From Muscardinus avellanarius (lineage: Eukaryota; Chordata; Mammalia; Rodentia; Gliridae), in the NCBI GenBank assembly GCA_963383645.1, contig OY726560.1, forward strand, positions 63,877,058 to 63,941,057: 64,000 nucleotides of DNA. Reading direction: 5' to 3'. This document shows positions 32,790 through 44,413 of this stretch, in pieces. A program made the position numbers and the translations under genes. Under the pieces are notes generated by a model that saw nothing but the letters and a program-made list of their open reading frames with translations, searched no databases and was not told where the DNA came from. Within the stretch, counting starts at the first letter, position 1; every line of letters starts with the position of its first letter.

Positions 32790-33305
32790 ATAAGCCAAGT
32801 CTGGCTTGACAGTTTTTGTGTGTCCTGAAAGCTAGGAATGGTTTTTACATATTTAAATATGGCTGGAAACATATCAAAAGAAGAATGATATTTTATAACA
32901 CATGAAATTTAGGTGAAAGTGAAGTTTTAGTGCATATCAGTTTTTCCCCCCTTTGTGGTGGTATGGATTAAACCCAGGGGCATTGTACCTCCAAGCTACA
33001 GCCCCAGCTTTATTTTATTTTTTTATTTAGAAACAGGGTCTCACTAAGTAGATACGAGTCTCACTGAGTTGGTGAGGTTGGATTTGAACCTTTTGTAATT
33101 CTCTTCTCTCAGCCTCCCAACTACTGGAATTACAGGTGTGCACAATCACTCCCAGGACATATCAGGTTTATTAGCACATGGCTGCAGACACTTGTTTATG
33201 TATTGTCTATAGCAGTTTTCATGCTAGTACAGTGGACTTGAGATGTGACACCTAAAATATTTATGAGCTGGCCCTTTACTAAATTTGCTAATCTCTGAAA
33301 TATGG
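32790..33305 (+). mobile_element. ancient repeat, probably DNA-transposon-like
   Basis: GAAAGCTAGGAATGGTTTTTA, ATATCAAAAGAAGAATGATA, TTTATGTATTGTCTATAGC and GGCCCTTTACTAAATTTGC. The same family recurs at 54160-54440. Class tentative. A SINE splits it. Confidence 0.55.
32941..33157 (-). mobile_element. SINE B1-dID, class A
   Basis: TSD CATATCAG at 32933-32940 and 33158-33165. The tail reads TTTTTCCCCCC, again with C. Confidence 0.94.
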
Positions 33306-33324
33306 AGACAAGAAATAGATTTAT

Positions 33325-33870
33325 ACATATGTTTAATTTAATTTTAAAAATTTATGGGTGCATTGTAGTTATACATCATAGTGAGATTCAAAGTGGTACA
33401 TTCATATATGCACACAACATCTCTTTATTTTCCCTCTTCATACCCCACCATTTTCCCCTCTGTGTCTTCCCAGTACATGCTACTGTGATTGGTAGAGATA
33501 CATTCACATACAAACAGAACATTATTTAATCTATTTCCTTCCTCAGGCTTCATGTTCTCCCTGTCCTTCTTCCTCCCCCAATTCCCTTTCATTATTTACT
33601 GGTCTTTCTCCTAATTTTCATGAAGTCCCTTTTCTTCCTAGCTTCTACATATGAGAGAAAACACATGGCTCTTGATTTTCCGAGTCTGGCTGATCTCACT
33701 TAGCATGATATTCTCTAGTTTCAAACATTTTCCTGCAAATGACATACTTTGGTTCATCATCATGGCTGAATAAAACTCCATTGTGTGTATTTATACCACA
33801 TTTTCTCTATTCACCTCTTGATAGACACCTAGTTTCGTTCCAAAACTTGGCTATTTAATTCTCTAAAATT
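33325..33870 (-). mobile_element. younger L1 3' end, antisense
   Basis: GTGCATTGTAGTTATACATC at the tail side, then GATCTCACTTAGCATGATAT, GCTGAATAAAACTCCATTGT and CTCTTGATAGACACCTAG. TTTAATTTTAA on both sides may be the TSD. Confidence 0.85.
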
Positions 33871-34084
33871 AGCTTTAATTTTAATAAAGGTACTGTTGGG
33901 AAAGAACACTCTAACAATTAGTGGTAAAATAATTGGATATACAGATAGATGCAGAGATACAAAACAAGAAACAGACAGAAAACCTCACCTTTATCTCAAC
34001 ATATATAAAAACTAATCAGAATGGGCCACAGACCTAAATGTAAAAGTTAAAGCTATGAAATTTTCAGAAGAAAATACTTTGAGA

Positions 34085-34108
34085 CTTTGCGGGGGGGGGG
34101 GCGCAAAG
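34085..34108. repeat. poly(G) flanked by inverted repeat
   Basis: CTTTGCG, further G to a run of 11, then CGCAAAG; not next to a SINE. Confidence 0.9.
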
Positions 34109-34739
34109 ATTTCTTAGAACATGAAAAGCATGAATCATGAAAACAATAAAAAAAATATGTCACTAAACCAAAAACCATAAATAAAACGTAAAAAGACTTG
34201 ATAGCATAAGGTGTTATGGTAGGCAATTAGAATTCATAACCAGAATTTGTCAGAATTCATTACTTTCTTAAAAATTTAAACATGTATTTACCATACCACC
34301 CAGTGATTCCATGCCTAGTAGGAGAAATGAAAATATATGACCATTCAAAGACTTGTACATCAATGTTTATAGCATCTTACTTTACAATTGCCCTAAATTG
34401 GAAATAACCCAGATATCTATTATCAGGTCAATGGTTAAACAAATTATAACCATGATTTGGAATGTTATTCAGCAGTAAAACCCTTGATCCATGCAACAAT
34501 GTGCGTGAACACATAGGGTATGCAGTATGGGACTCTGTGTGTGTATGGAATTTTAGAATATTAAAACTGTTTCCTAGTGACAGAAAGAGTCCATTGGTTA
34601 CCTAGATTCAGGGGTAGGGATTCTTGTGCAAGTGAAACTTTTTGGGTAATAGGAGTGTTCTGTATCTTGATTTTGGTGATGGTTATATGATACATGTCAG
34701 AATTCATCAAAGTAGGAGCTTAAAATAGGGCTGTTTCAT

Positions 34740-35660
34740 TATTTGTAATTTTATCTCAAAAAAGTTGACTTTAAAAATACATTTTGCAATACTCCATTTT
34801 ATCTCAAGCTAAAGATAATTTCTAAGAAGTGTCCTATTTTTGCCACTCAAGAATCTGATCTAAAACATTGCACATCTCTTACTAGGGGATACAGTAATAT
34901 TTATTTCTATAGAATGTTTGAAGACAAAATGATTTATCTGTAATTAGCTTAGATTTTGTCCTTGTACAATAATTGCTACTGTAATTATTAGCTTTTATTA
35001 TACCATACAAGTATAGGTTCTGAAGCTGCATACAAGTATAGGTTCTGAAGCTGAAGTCATAGCTATGTGAATTTGAGCAGGTTACTCAGCCTTCTAATTC
35101 TCAGTTAACTCACCTATAAGTTGAAGAATATTGTTTCCTTGTATAATTGTTGTTAGGACATAATAAATTAATTTAGAAAGTACACATGGCCCATTACCTT
35201 ACTTTATCATAGTGTTTTTAGTTTCTTAAATGAATCTAAGTACTAGTACATTTGCACTAGATACTGATATTTTGAGATATTAAAAAATTTACATCTGCCT
35301 AATGAAGGAATTACTTCCACTGGCATTATATACATATGTGAGAATACCAGTGCCAGTCTCAATACCTTGTACGGGAAAGAGGGAGTGGGGAAGGAGCTGG
35401 GGGAAAGCCCACCAAGCGCTGTGTGCGTGTATATCACTGTTACTTTTTTATGATATGAGAGTATAATGCACCAATAAAAGTATAAAAAAACCAAGCTATG
35501 ATTCTTATTATTTTTAATATAAGCTTTATAGAGAAATAACTGATTCTAATTGCAATATGAATATTTTGGGCCTTTGTTAGAATTTAGTTGTCATTACAAT
35601 AATACTATATGTAGCCCAGAGAAGCACTTTTCCCTTGAAAAACTGCACATCAGTTGTTAT
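34740..35660. other. intron, no recognised repeat except a 25-bp duplication
   Basis: AT-rich. 35330-35490 ends AGTATAATGCACCAATAAAAG and might be another L1 3' end. Confidence 0.4.
35004..35053. repeat. 25-bp perfect tandem duplication
   Basis: CATACAAGTATAGGTTCTGA.. at 35004-35028 is repeated at 35029-35053. Confidence 0.96.
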
Positions 35661-35673
35661 GCACATGGGTTTA

Positions 35674-35867
35674 CTTTTTTATTTTTTTGTAGTACTGGGG
35701 TTCCTGGAAGCCCTTCTACCTCTGGGCTATACTCCAAGACCTATTTTATATATTTTCATTTGGAAACAGGGTCTTGTAAGCCAGCGCGGCTGGCTTCGAA
35801 CCTGTGCAGTCCTCCTGTCTCCGCCTCCCAAGGGTGGGGATTACAAGCGTGTGCCACCACGCCTGGC
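35674..35867 (-). mobile_element. SINE class D
   Basis: GGGGTTCCTGGAAGCCC. The target ACATGRGTTTA lies at 35663-35673 and 35872-35882. Confidence 0.94.
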
Positions 35868-35882
35868 ATGAACATGAGTTTA

Positions 35883-36098
35883 TTTATTTTATTTTTTATT
35901 TTTTATTTTTTTGGTGGTACCGGGGTTCCTGGAAGCCCTTCTACCTCTGGGCTACACTCCCAGACCTGTTTTATGTTTTTTTTTTTTTTTTTGGAAACAA
36001 GGTCTCCTAAGCAAGCATGGCTGGCTTCGAACCTGCGTGATCCTCCTGTCTCAGCCTCCCAAGCGTGAGGATTACAAGCGTGCGCCACCACGCCCAGT
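35883..36098 (-). mobile_element. SINE class D, second in tandem
   Basis: Inserted immediately next to the previous one. TSD ATGAACATGRGTTTA at 35868-35882 and 36099-36113. An internal poly(T) replaces the ATTTTTATTT linker. Confidence 0.95.
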
Positions 36099-36113
36099 AT
36101 GAACATGGGTTTA

Positions 36114-38139
36114 AACGTGAACTTTGGAACAGTCCGTGGTCTTTCTGTAATTGTATGCAGCATTTTATACACATACCTTACTGCCTTGTCCTCACTTGAT
36201 AGCAATTTATTTTCTCTTTGGTTTTTAAACTTTCTTGCCTTTATTCCCAAGGAATGGCTAGTCTGTGTTTCTTTCCCTTGAGTTAGTATTCAGGTACTAA
36301 CAACCTGGAAATAAATCTCCCATGATAGAAATTGAGGACTTAACATTCCTTTGTTCTGTTCTTAGAAGCAGTTGGCAGTCCCAAGACTCACCATTTAATA
36401 TTGAGTTAGAGACTATTTAAGATATCTTTGTTTAGTAAGTAATTTTTAATGTTACACAAATTTAACATTTTTCATAGTCTCCTTAAATAAAAACAAAAGC
36501 AGAAGTAAAGAAAGCCAATTCTTAAATTAAAAAGTTCTTTATAATTTTGGATTGACTTTAGTCTGATTTTTATTTGGTCACTTTTTTAATGCTAAAATTT
36601 TTTATGCTAAAAGTTGAAGCATGATTCTTCAAAAAGGTGACTATAAAGAAAACAATAAATACATTATTGCTATAAGTTTTTATTATATTTTCTTACTGTA
36701 ATATCCTTTAAGTAGGAAAATATAGTCATGACTTAAATGTGATAAAGACTAAGTTCATAATTTTTTTCCCAAAAGGGATCTATGATAATGATCCTAAAGT
36801 TGTTAAAAAATTTCAGAGATTTTTGTCTAGCTTAGAGGAAAAAAAATTCTCTATTCTTTTATTTGAGGATAATTTTATTAATCTATTGCTCAAGCTCTGA
36901 AAAACAAACACAATGCTTGGCTCACTTTATTTGTGTTTGAAACAATGCTGTCTCACAAATGTCTTTTTGTTCAGTTGAGCAAAATCTTGCTTTGGCACTG
37001 CTTACTGTGCTTTAAAAAATCCCAAAATGACAGATGAATTTATGAAGCTCTTTTTAATGTGACATATACATGAATGAGCTTTCAGTTTTCATCATTCTTC
37101 AAATAAAATTTATATAGGTCACTAGTCATAGCCATGAAAACTGAAGACTTTGATGCTTTCCTCCTTCTTTGTTTGGGAGAGTTCCTTTTCGGAATCCCAA
37201 ACCATGTTATTTACAGGTGTTTCTTCTTAGTAATCATTTTCTGTGCATTTTCTTCAACTATTGATTTTTTAATGAAGATTTTGTGAAGTTTAATGTTATT
37301 AGAAACAAATTTAAGTGTGGTTTTTTGAAGTAAGTTCTGTGACAATCATAAAAGTTTATGTTACATGTTTATGAAAGTTTCTGCAGTAAGAGGATTTTTT
37401 GGAAGTGTATGTATCTGATCAGTTCTGGATAAGAATTTGGATGATCATCAAAGTAGGCCATGTTCCAGAGTTTGTTTTTATATCGGTTACTGGAAACTGA
37501 GAATGTATTTCTCATAGGAATGTTGTGATAAGTGGGAGCATAGTTCCCAAGATAGCCATTAAAAGCCCATTTCACTGACAGTGAATAGTGTTCTTGTAAA
37601 TCGTTCTAACTCCGAGGAGCATTTTCCCTTCACTCTCACTCGAAAAGTAGAGGTGAGCCTCTAGGGCAATATCAGGAGTAGAGAGGAAGGTTCTGGATAC
37701 TACTAAGATTTTGGAGAGACAATATTCCTCTTTGTGGCTTCAGAGTCAGAATATTAAGTCAGCCAGAGGAAGTATGAGTGCCTTGAACTTTGGGCATGTT
37801 TTAGGAGAATGCTTAGGAATAGCAGCAGGCTACCTAATCATAGGTAGAAACAGCAAAGAGATGGCAGAAGATAGAAGTGAAAAGGTAGTGACTTAGTCCA
37901 GGGCACCACATGCAATATAAGTTTGCTAACATGAGTACAGAATCTGATGCCTAGTGTAACTTCTAGATGGGGTAATAACCATCCTAATGGGTATGAACTG
38001 GTCCCACCAACTGCAGCAGTGCCTCTCAGTTCTAGATTTTTGTCTGGGTACACATATATTCTTCATCTCATTGATACTAGTAGAATCACATAGTGGGTTG
38101 GTTCACTGTGTGAATGTCAAATCAGTTAATAGTTCTTGA
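36114..38139. other. STAU2: 2 kb repeat-free intron
   Basis: The longest stretch in the middle of the window with no SINE, L1 or LTR I can see. AT-rich, no coding frame. Confidence 0.5.
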
Positions 38140-38154
38140 AAAGCAAGATGCTGG

Positions 38155-38368
38155 GCCGGGCATGGTGGTGTACGCTTTTAATCCCTGTGCTTGGGAGGCT
38201 GAGACAGGAGGATCGCACATGTTTGAAGCCAGATGCGCTGGTTTAAGAGACCCTGTTTCCAAATTAAAAAAAAAATAAAAAGTATAAAAAATAGGTCTGG
38301 GAGTGTAGCCCGGAGGTAGAAGGGCTTCCAGGAACCCCAGTACCACAAAAAAATAAAAAACAAAAAAT
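38155..38368 (+). mobile_element. SINE class D
   Basis: GCCGGGCATGGTGGTGTACG to CCAGGAACCCCAGTACC. TSD AAAGCAAGAYGCTGG at 38140-38154 and 38369-38383. Confidence 0.96.
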
Positions 38369-38417
38369 AAAGCAAGACGCTGGTCAACAACAGAGGTGAG
38401 TAGGACTCCGCCCTTCC

Positions 38418-38608
38418 TCTTTTTTTTTTTTTTTTTTTTTTTTTGCAGTACTCAGGTACATTCTATCTCCTAGCTTCACCCACAGCCTGATTTTTTTATT
38501 CTTTATTTTGAAACAGGGTCTCTTTAAGTTGCAGAGGGCCTCACTACGTAGCTGAGGCTGGGCACAGAACTGCAATCCTCCTGTCTCAGCTTCTCAAGTA
38601 CTGGGATT
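38418..38608 (-). mobile_element. SINE B1-dID, class A
   Basis: A T run of about 26 then GCAGTACTCAGG; the GATTGAACCCAGG part is deleted and the B1 5' end is missing. Possible TSD GCCCTTYYTCTT. Confidence 0.9.
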
Positions 38609-38639
38609 GCCCTTTTTCTTGAATTCATTGCCCCTGGGG

Positions 38640-39514
38640 GAAGACAGATGGTCACAATTCAGAATGATGAGGACTGTAATGGCAGTTACCACAGAGGGCC
38701 TGGGTAGAGGTGTTAGCTATATTGTTTAATAAAAGGTTTAACTTCTAACTTCTTGAACATTTGTTATTGATTTCTAGTTATTTTAATCCAAGGCTATTGT
38801 TTGTAATATTTTACTTTATGGTACTTACTCATTCTTTGAGATTGAATGAAGGATCAATAATAGATATTGCACACATACTTGAGAAAAGGTGTAAAGGGAA
38901 ATTTGCTAAATATATATAAGCTCTCTCACAAGATTTTGTTGCTTTGGTATTCTATATTATTTTTTTCTTTTTGTCTACTTGATCTGTCTTTTTTAACTAC
39001 TGAGAGGGGTTAAAAAGCTTTAGAATTTTTGTGCTTCTAACCTCAACATTCTTTATCATGAATTCTGTTTTACATCGGAATAGCAATTGCTTTTTGTTTC
39101 TAGTAGTCCAGTAAAATTGGCTTATTTTTAGCCTTTCTCTGTGTGTCTCATATATGGCACATAGTTGGGTCTTCCTTAATGAAACAAAATCTTTTTCTTT
39201 TAAACCCCAAACATAATTTGACTTGAGAGCAAAGAAAAACAAAATTTTTTTTTTGTGGCTTCAATAACAGAAATTTATCTTCTGACAATTCTGAAGACCA
39301 TAAGTTTAAGATAAAGTTGTAGGCAGAGTTAGTACAGTTCAGAGGCCTGTCTCCTTGTCTTGTAGATGGACATCTTTATCAGCATGGATATTGTCTGTAT
39401 CTTTCTCTTCTTATAAGGGGCCAGTCATATTAGATTTAAGCCTGCCCAAAGAGCCTCATTTGACCTTATTTATTTCTTTAAAGGCTCTGTTTCCAAAAAT
39501 TGTCACATTCTTTT
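38640..39514. other. intron, no recognised repeat
   Basis: AT-rich. Minus-strand frames here show no coding signature. Confidence 0.4.
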
Positions 39515-39660
39515 TTAAAATTTTTTATTGGTGCATTATATTCATACATCATATTGGGGTAAAAAAACTTGTGTGTACATACATGTACACATCACTGATT
39601 TAAGCCCTACCCAATTCCCACCCCATTCCCTCCCCGTCCCACCTTCCCTTGCTTGGCTTA
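39515..39660 (-). mobile_element. younger L1 3' end, short, antisense
   Basis: TTTTATTGGTGCATTATATT, CATACATCATATTGG and a C-rich CCCCATTCCCTCCCC tract, the reverse of the G-rich L1 3' UTR. Confidence 0.75.
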
Positions 39661-39661
39661 G

Positions 39662-40160
39662 TGGTTGACTTTGATATGTTTAAGTACATTGTGTGGAAAA
39701 ACAAATTTTTGATAGTCTGATATGATAATTGGTTGACAAAGGATATTTTATCATAAGTGAGCCAAATCTGCTTTAAAGTTTTGAGAAAACTATATTTGGA
39801 GTGCATGATAAAAGTACTATTTAAAACAAACATTGTCTGAGTAGAAGGATATTGACATTAACATTTTTATGCCCTTTCTGAGTATATCAATTAAATTGCT
39901 AGATGGAAATATAGCCAGTGTAATTAATAATTACTTGATAAATCTTAGTAGCTGTGTTTTGGAATACTTCCCAGAAACGGGGAAACTGAATAAAACTTAG
40001 GTAGTTTCTAGTTCTTTGCTTTTAACAAATTGAAAAAAGACCTAATCAAGTCACCAATTGCCACATCACTAAAAATAATTTTTGATAGATCACAATGTAA
40101 GTTTATACAGAAGAATTGAATGGCCTTGTTGTAACTAAACTCAGAGGTGGTGGTCATCTT
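39662..40160. other. intron, no recognised repeat
   Basis: AT-rich, nothing identified. Confidence 0.4.
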
Positions 40161-40162
40161 CT

Positions 40163-40352
40163 CCTTTTTTCTGTACTGGAGATTGAACCAAGGGGCATTG
40201 TATCTCCAAACCATACCCCAAGACCTTTTTATTTTTTATTTTGAAACAGGGTCAGCCTTGCTGAGCATCTCACTACGCTGCTAAGACTTTGATTCTCCTT
40301 AGTCTTGCAAGTACTGGGATTATATATAGGTATGTGCCACCATGATGAGCTT
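40163..40352 (-). mobile_element. SINE B1-dID, class A, old
   Basis: GATTGAACCAAGGGGCATTG; the middle of the B1 half is rearranged. Confidence 0.88.
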
Positions 40353-40567
40353 GGTTTTTGGATCTTTTAATATCACAGCTTAAAATTCTATGGAAATAGT
40401 AGAATATAATACAAATTCAAGAAGATAAAAAAACAGTAAAAATTTCTGATGTATCTAACAGAGTTCATGCATTTTTGAAGTAGATGAGGGCCAATATCAT
40501 TTGCAGATTCATTTGGATGCATTTAAAGGCAAGACATACACTTTTAATTTTAAAATGTCAATACTTA

Positions 40568-40770
40568 GCTGGGCTTGGTAGCACATGCTTATAATCCCAG
40601 TTCTTGAGAGACTGAGACAGGAGGATCACAGGACAGCCTCAGCAAGTAGTGAGACCCTCATCAATCTAGTGAGATACTGTTTCAAAGTAAAAATAAAAAA
40701 TAGAGCTAGGAGTGTATCTTAGAGGTAGAATGCTTCTGGGTCTAATCTCCAGTATGAAAAAAGAAAAAAA
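40568..40770 (+). mobile_element. SINE B1-dID, class A
   Basis: GCTGGGCTTGGTAGCACATG; the B1 B box TTC is deleted. GTSAATACT on both sides suggests a TSD. Confidence 0.9.
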
Positions 40771-40855
40771 AAGTGAATACTGTAAACTTAGAAGTTATAT
40801 CCTTTGTATTTGTAGAAGGAAGTATTTAAGCTTCTAGTTAAAAATTTAGATGTGA

Positions 40856-41067
40856 GCCAGGCATGGTGGTGCACGCTTATAATCCCAGCATTTGGGAGAC
40901 TGAGACAGGAGGATTGTGGTCTTTGACAGCCTCAGCTACTTAGTGATGCCCTTTGCAACTCAATGAGACCCTGTTTCAAAGTAAAGAATAAAAAATAGGG
41001 CTGGGATGTCACTTAGAGATAGAATGCCCCTGGGTTCCATCCCCAGTACCACAAAAAAGAAAAAATA
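40856..41067 (+). mobile_element. SINE B1-dID, class A
   Basis: AGCCAGGCATGGTGGTGCAC to GGGTTCCATCCCCAGTACC. Confidence 0.93.
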
Positions 41068-42015
41068 TTAAATACTAATTAAAATATTAGATGCAGGAAA
41101 AATATGTAAGAGTATACATAATTTTTCAAATTCTTTTGTGGGATACAAACATTTAAATGTGAAAATTATTGTCATAGATTTATTTGTAAAGAAGCCATAT
41201 TTGAAAAGGCCATTGCAGAATGCATAGAAGAGCTGTGTATTTTATCTTGATTTATAAATGCATAGGCAAATACAGTGGTTTGAAATAGCTTGATAATTAA
41301 GAGTCTTGAATATCAATATAACAGTTATGTTAATTTTTGAGCTCAGTTGTACTCTAAATTGAAATCGTATTTTTCTTCTCTGGTATTTAGTGTAGTTCTT
41401 CCATTTATAAAATAAATTGTATGATCACCTTCCTGGTAGAGTACAAGTAAAACTATCTTGAGCCATTAGAGGGCAGTATGAATTTGTCTTTGGAATTAGC
41501 TTTCACAGTACTTGAATGCTTTTGACTTACAAGCTCAATATATGCATCTTTTAAATGAATTGAAAGCTTTTAATTTAAGTTTAGTTAAAATTAAAGCCTT
41601 TAATTTGAAAATATTCAACATAATAAAAATCCTGATTGCAGTATAAAAGTAAGCCCTTCTTTGTTTTCTTCTGTTATCTGTCCTGCTTCTTTTTTTTATA
41701 AAGTTTGAAAAGTTAAACAATTGATTCTACACTTAATATATCATGATTTGCAGCTGAAGAATTACCCAAGTTAGTGTTATAAATTGCTCCATGGAATAAA
41801 GGATTTGAAGACATTTAGGAAATGTTTTCTATCTTTCCTAAGGATTCCTTAAAGATTTTTAAAGGTGCCACGAAGAAGACTGTTTAAGCCCAGCCCAGAG
41901 CATCAGGCTCTCTGAGGGAGCTCTGCAAATTCCAGTGCCCAGGCTCTATCCAGACTAATTACTTCCGAACTTTTGGTTAAGGATCAATTGATTCTGGTTG
42001 AATCAATGTTTTAAA
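41068..42015. other. intron, no recognised repeat
   Basis: AT-rich; 41880-41960 is a less AT-rich patch (CCCAGCCCAGAGCATCAGG). Confidence 0.4.
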
Positions 42016-42026
42016 ACTTCTCTGGG

Positions 42027-42256
42027 AAGACACATGTGGTGATGTACGCTTATAATCCCAGTACTTGGGAGGCTGGTACTGGAGGATTGCAGGTTCTTGG
42101 CCAGCCTCAGCTGCTTAATGAGGCCCTCTGCAACTTATTGAGACCCTGTTTCAAAATAAAGAATAAAAAAATAGGGCTGGGAGTGTAGCTTGGATGTAGA
42201 ATCCCCCTGGGTTCAATCCCCAGTATTGCCAAAAACAAAAACAAAAAACAAAAACG
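42027..42256 (+). mobile_element. SINE B1-dID, class A
   Basis: (CAAAAA)n tail. TSD ACTTCYCTGGG at 42016-42026 and 42257-42267. Confidence 0.95.
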
Positions 42257-42267
42257 ACTTCCCTGGG

Positions 42268-43455
42268 CAATTCTGATATTTAGTCCTAAAATACTGTTCC
42301 CCTACCCAAACACACATTATCCTCTATTAACATCAAGTATTATGAGATGTTGATTTAAATAGTCATAGGAATTTTGAGAATGGTAAAGTAGAAGGTAAAC
42401 ATTACGAATCTTAGGTAATCAGCTGTTCCAGATCAATTTTCTCAAATTGATTCACCACTTTTTGGAAACTAAAGTTTTGCTTATTTAAAATAATTTTGGA
42501 TTGATTTTTTCCTCCAAAAGTTACGGCATACATTTTTCATACTTTTAACAGAAAATGACACAATTATGAGCATAAAGAATCCTTCATGTTGACTCAGTGT
42601 CAACCATATAAGCAGCAAGCATGATTTTAATCCTCATGAGATATATGCATGGTTTGTTCTTATGCCAGATACTTCTCCACATCTGTTTCTCAGCACCCAA
42701 GCCCGCCGTTAGTTATTTTCTAAATCATTCTTTGCAGACATAATTGCCATCTTATTTCTTGTTCATGCCAGTGTACTTTTGCATAGCACTGCTTGCCCCT
42801 CTTTAATGCTTTAAAATTGCTATTATTTTGAAAATATATTTAGAATTGGGGGCAAAGTAAGAGTGACAAGACTTTGATTAGGCTCTAAGGTACTCCTATA
42901 ATTTGCCGATTTTTTCACTTCAGAGTTTATCCTTCCCTCATACTTTTTAGCTAAGAATCCTCATTCTGAGTAGAGTGTAGCCACCAGATAGCTGAATCCA
43001 GGTTTCATGGGGAGTACTGTATATATTTATGAATATATTATATTTATACATAAAATGACATGAGGCCCTTTGCTTGGGTTAGGCAAAAATAACAGTTGCT
43101 TTAATTTACAAAATTATTTTCTCACATATTAAAGGAGACAGAAAAGGTTCATTTGGGCATTTTTCCTTACTGTGGGAGCTGTTTTTCCTCTTGTTTTTGT
43201 GCATGTTAAAAAAACAAAGTAAAAAAGTGGACCTTTCCAAATTTAGAATATTTGCTGGTAAGTAATGCATGCTTTCATGACATTGTCTGCCTGAGTGGAT
43301 CATTTTATTCATGTCACCTCTATGAAGATGCTTCTTCATGGACTTGCCCTTGCTTTTCTTCATCCAGTTAGAGGCCCTCTATACTTTTTTTTTTTTGTCT
43401 TCTATTACTGCCCTTTTTTTTCTAAGAGTATCTTCTTGGGAACCAAAAGGGAAAT
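42268..43455. other. intron, no recognised repeat
   Basis: 1.2 kb without recognisable repeat; a C/A-rich patch lies near 42690-42710. No coding frame. Confidence 0.45.
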
Positions 43456-43465
43456 TTATTTTATA

Positions 43466-43667
43466 CCTTTTTTTTTTTTTTTTTTTTGGTGGTACTGGGG
43501 ATGGAACCCAGGGGCCTTTTACCTCCAGGATACACTCCCAGACCTATTTTATATTTTATTTCGAAACAGGGTCTCTTAAGCCACCGTGGCTGACTTCAAA
43601 CCTGCATGATCCTCCTGTCTCCGCCTTCCAAGCATGGGGATTACAAGCGTGTGCCACCACACCCAGC
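43466..43667 (-). mobile_element. SINE class D-like with class A ID end
   Basis: GGGGATGGAACCCAGGGGCC joins a class D B1 half (TCTTAAGCCACCGTGGCTG). TSD TTATTTTATA at 43456-43465 and 43668-43677. An intermediate form. Confidence 0.94.
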
Positions 43668-43727
43668 TTATTTTATAACTTTTGATTTCTAGGTACAACA
43701 ACCTCTGTTTGCTGATTAATAAAAGAA

Positions 43728-43950
43728 AGCTGAGCATGGTGGCACGTGCTTGTAATCTCAGCATTTAGGAGGTTGAGACAAGAGGATCACGGTTCGAGGA
43801 CAGACTCAGCTACTTAGTGAGGCCCTCTGCAACTCAGTGAGACCGTGTTTCAAAATAAAGAATAAGAAATAGGGTTGGGGGTGTAGTTCGGAGGTAGAAT
43901 GCCCCTGGGTTCTATCCCCAGTACTGAAAAAAAAGAAAAAAAAAAAAAGA
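43728..43950 (+). mobile_element. SINE B1-dID, class A
   Basis: GCTGAGCATGGTGGCACGTG to GGTTCTATCCCCAGTACTG and an A-rich tail. Confidence 0.93.
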
Positions 43951-44069
43951 GTAGGGCTACAGGATTTATTTTTTTTAGAAGTCAACTGAGACAAATGTTG
44001 GTTCCACATAAAAAGTATCCTAATATTATGGTCTCATGTGTAAGTAGTAGATATCCTACTTTTTAAAAA

Positions 44070-44262
44070 AAATTGGTACTAGATATTGAACTAAGAGCCC
44101 CTGAGCCCTTTTTATTTTTATTTTTTTTATGTTGAAACAGGGTCTCGGTTGCTGAGGGTCTCACTAAGTTGCTGTGGCTGGTCTCAAACCTGAGAGCCTC
44201 CCGTCTCAGCCTTCCAAGTATTCAAGTACTCGGATTATAGGCATGTGCCACCATGCCTGGGT
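44070..44262 (-). mobile_element. SINE B1-dID, class A, old
   Basis: The ID half is shortened (ATATTGAACTAAGAGCCCC); the B1 half has an extra ATTCAAGTACT. Confidence 0.88.
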
Positions 44263-44335
44263 CTACGTTTAATAATGTGTATATAGAGGTGGAAACTCAA
44301 GAGTTTTTTTTTTTGTTGTTGTTTGTTTTTATTTT

Positions 44336-44413
44336 TTCCGGTGCCAGGGATCCAACCTAGGCCTCTTATATGCTAGGCAAGTGTTCTATCACTCTTCTAT
44401 ATCTCCAGCTCTG
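44336..44413 (-). mobile_element. ID SINE
   Basis: CAGGGATCCAACCTAGGCC, TGCTAGGCAAGTGTTCTATC; no B1 half. Confidence 0.82.

Larger units (their letters stand above)
31340..34735 (+). mobile_element. old sense L1, ORF2 to 3' UTR, heavily decayed
   Basis: Translations in shifting frames recall L1 ORF2 (IIKVGFILG near 31465; VEKAFDR near 31770), and the 3' part ends with GTGATGGTTATATGATACAT and CAGAATTCATCAAAG, like an old L1M 3' UTR. Many stops and frameshifts. SINEs at 31591, 32028 and 32941, a DNA-transposon-like repeat at 32790-33305 and a younger L1 at 33325-33870 interrupt it. Confidence 0.75.

Noticed and set aside
31340..34735. Reverse-transcriptase-like peptide fragments
   Set aside because: They belong to a decayed L1 with many stops; no intact gene.
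35550..36068. 172-codon open frame, the longest in the window
   Set aside because: It runs through two class D SINEs; the encoded protein is SINE translation.
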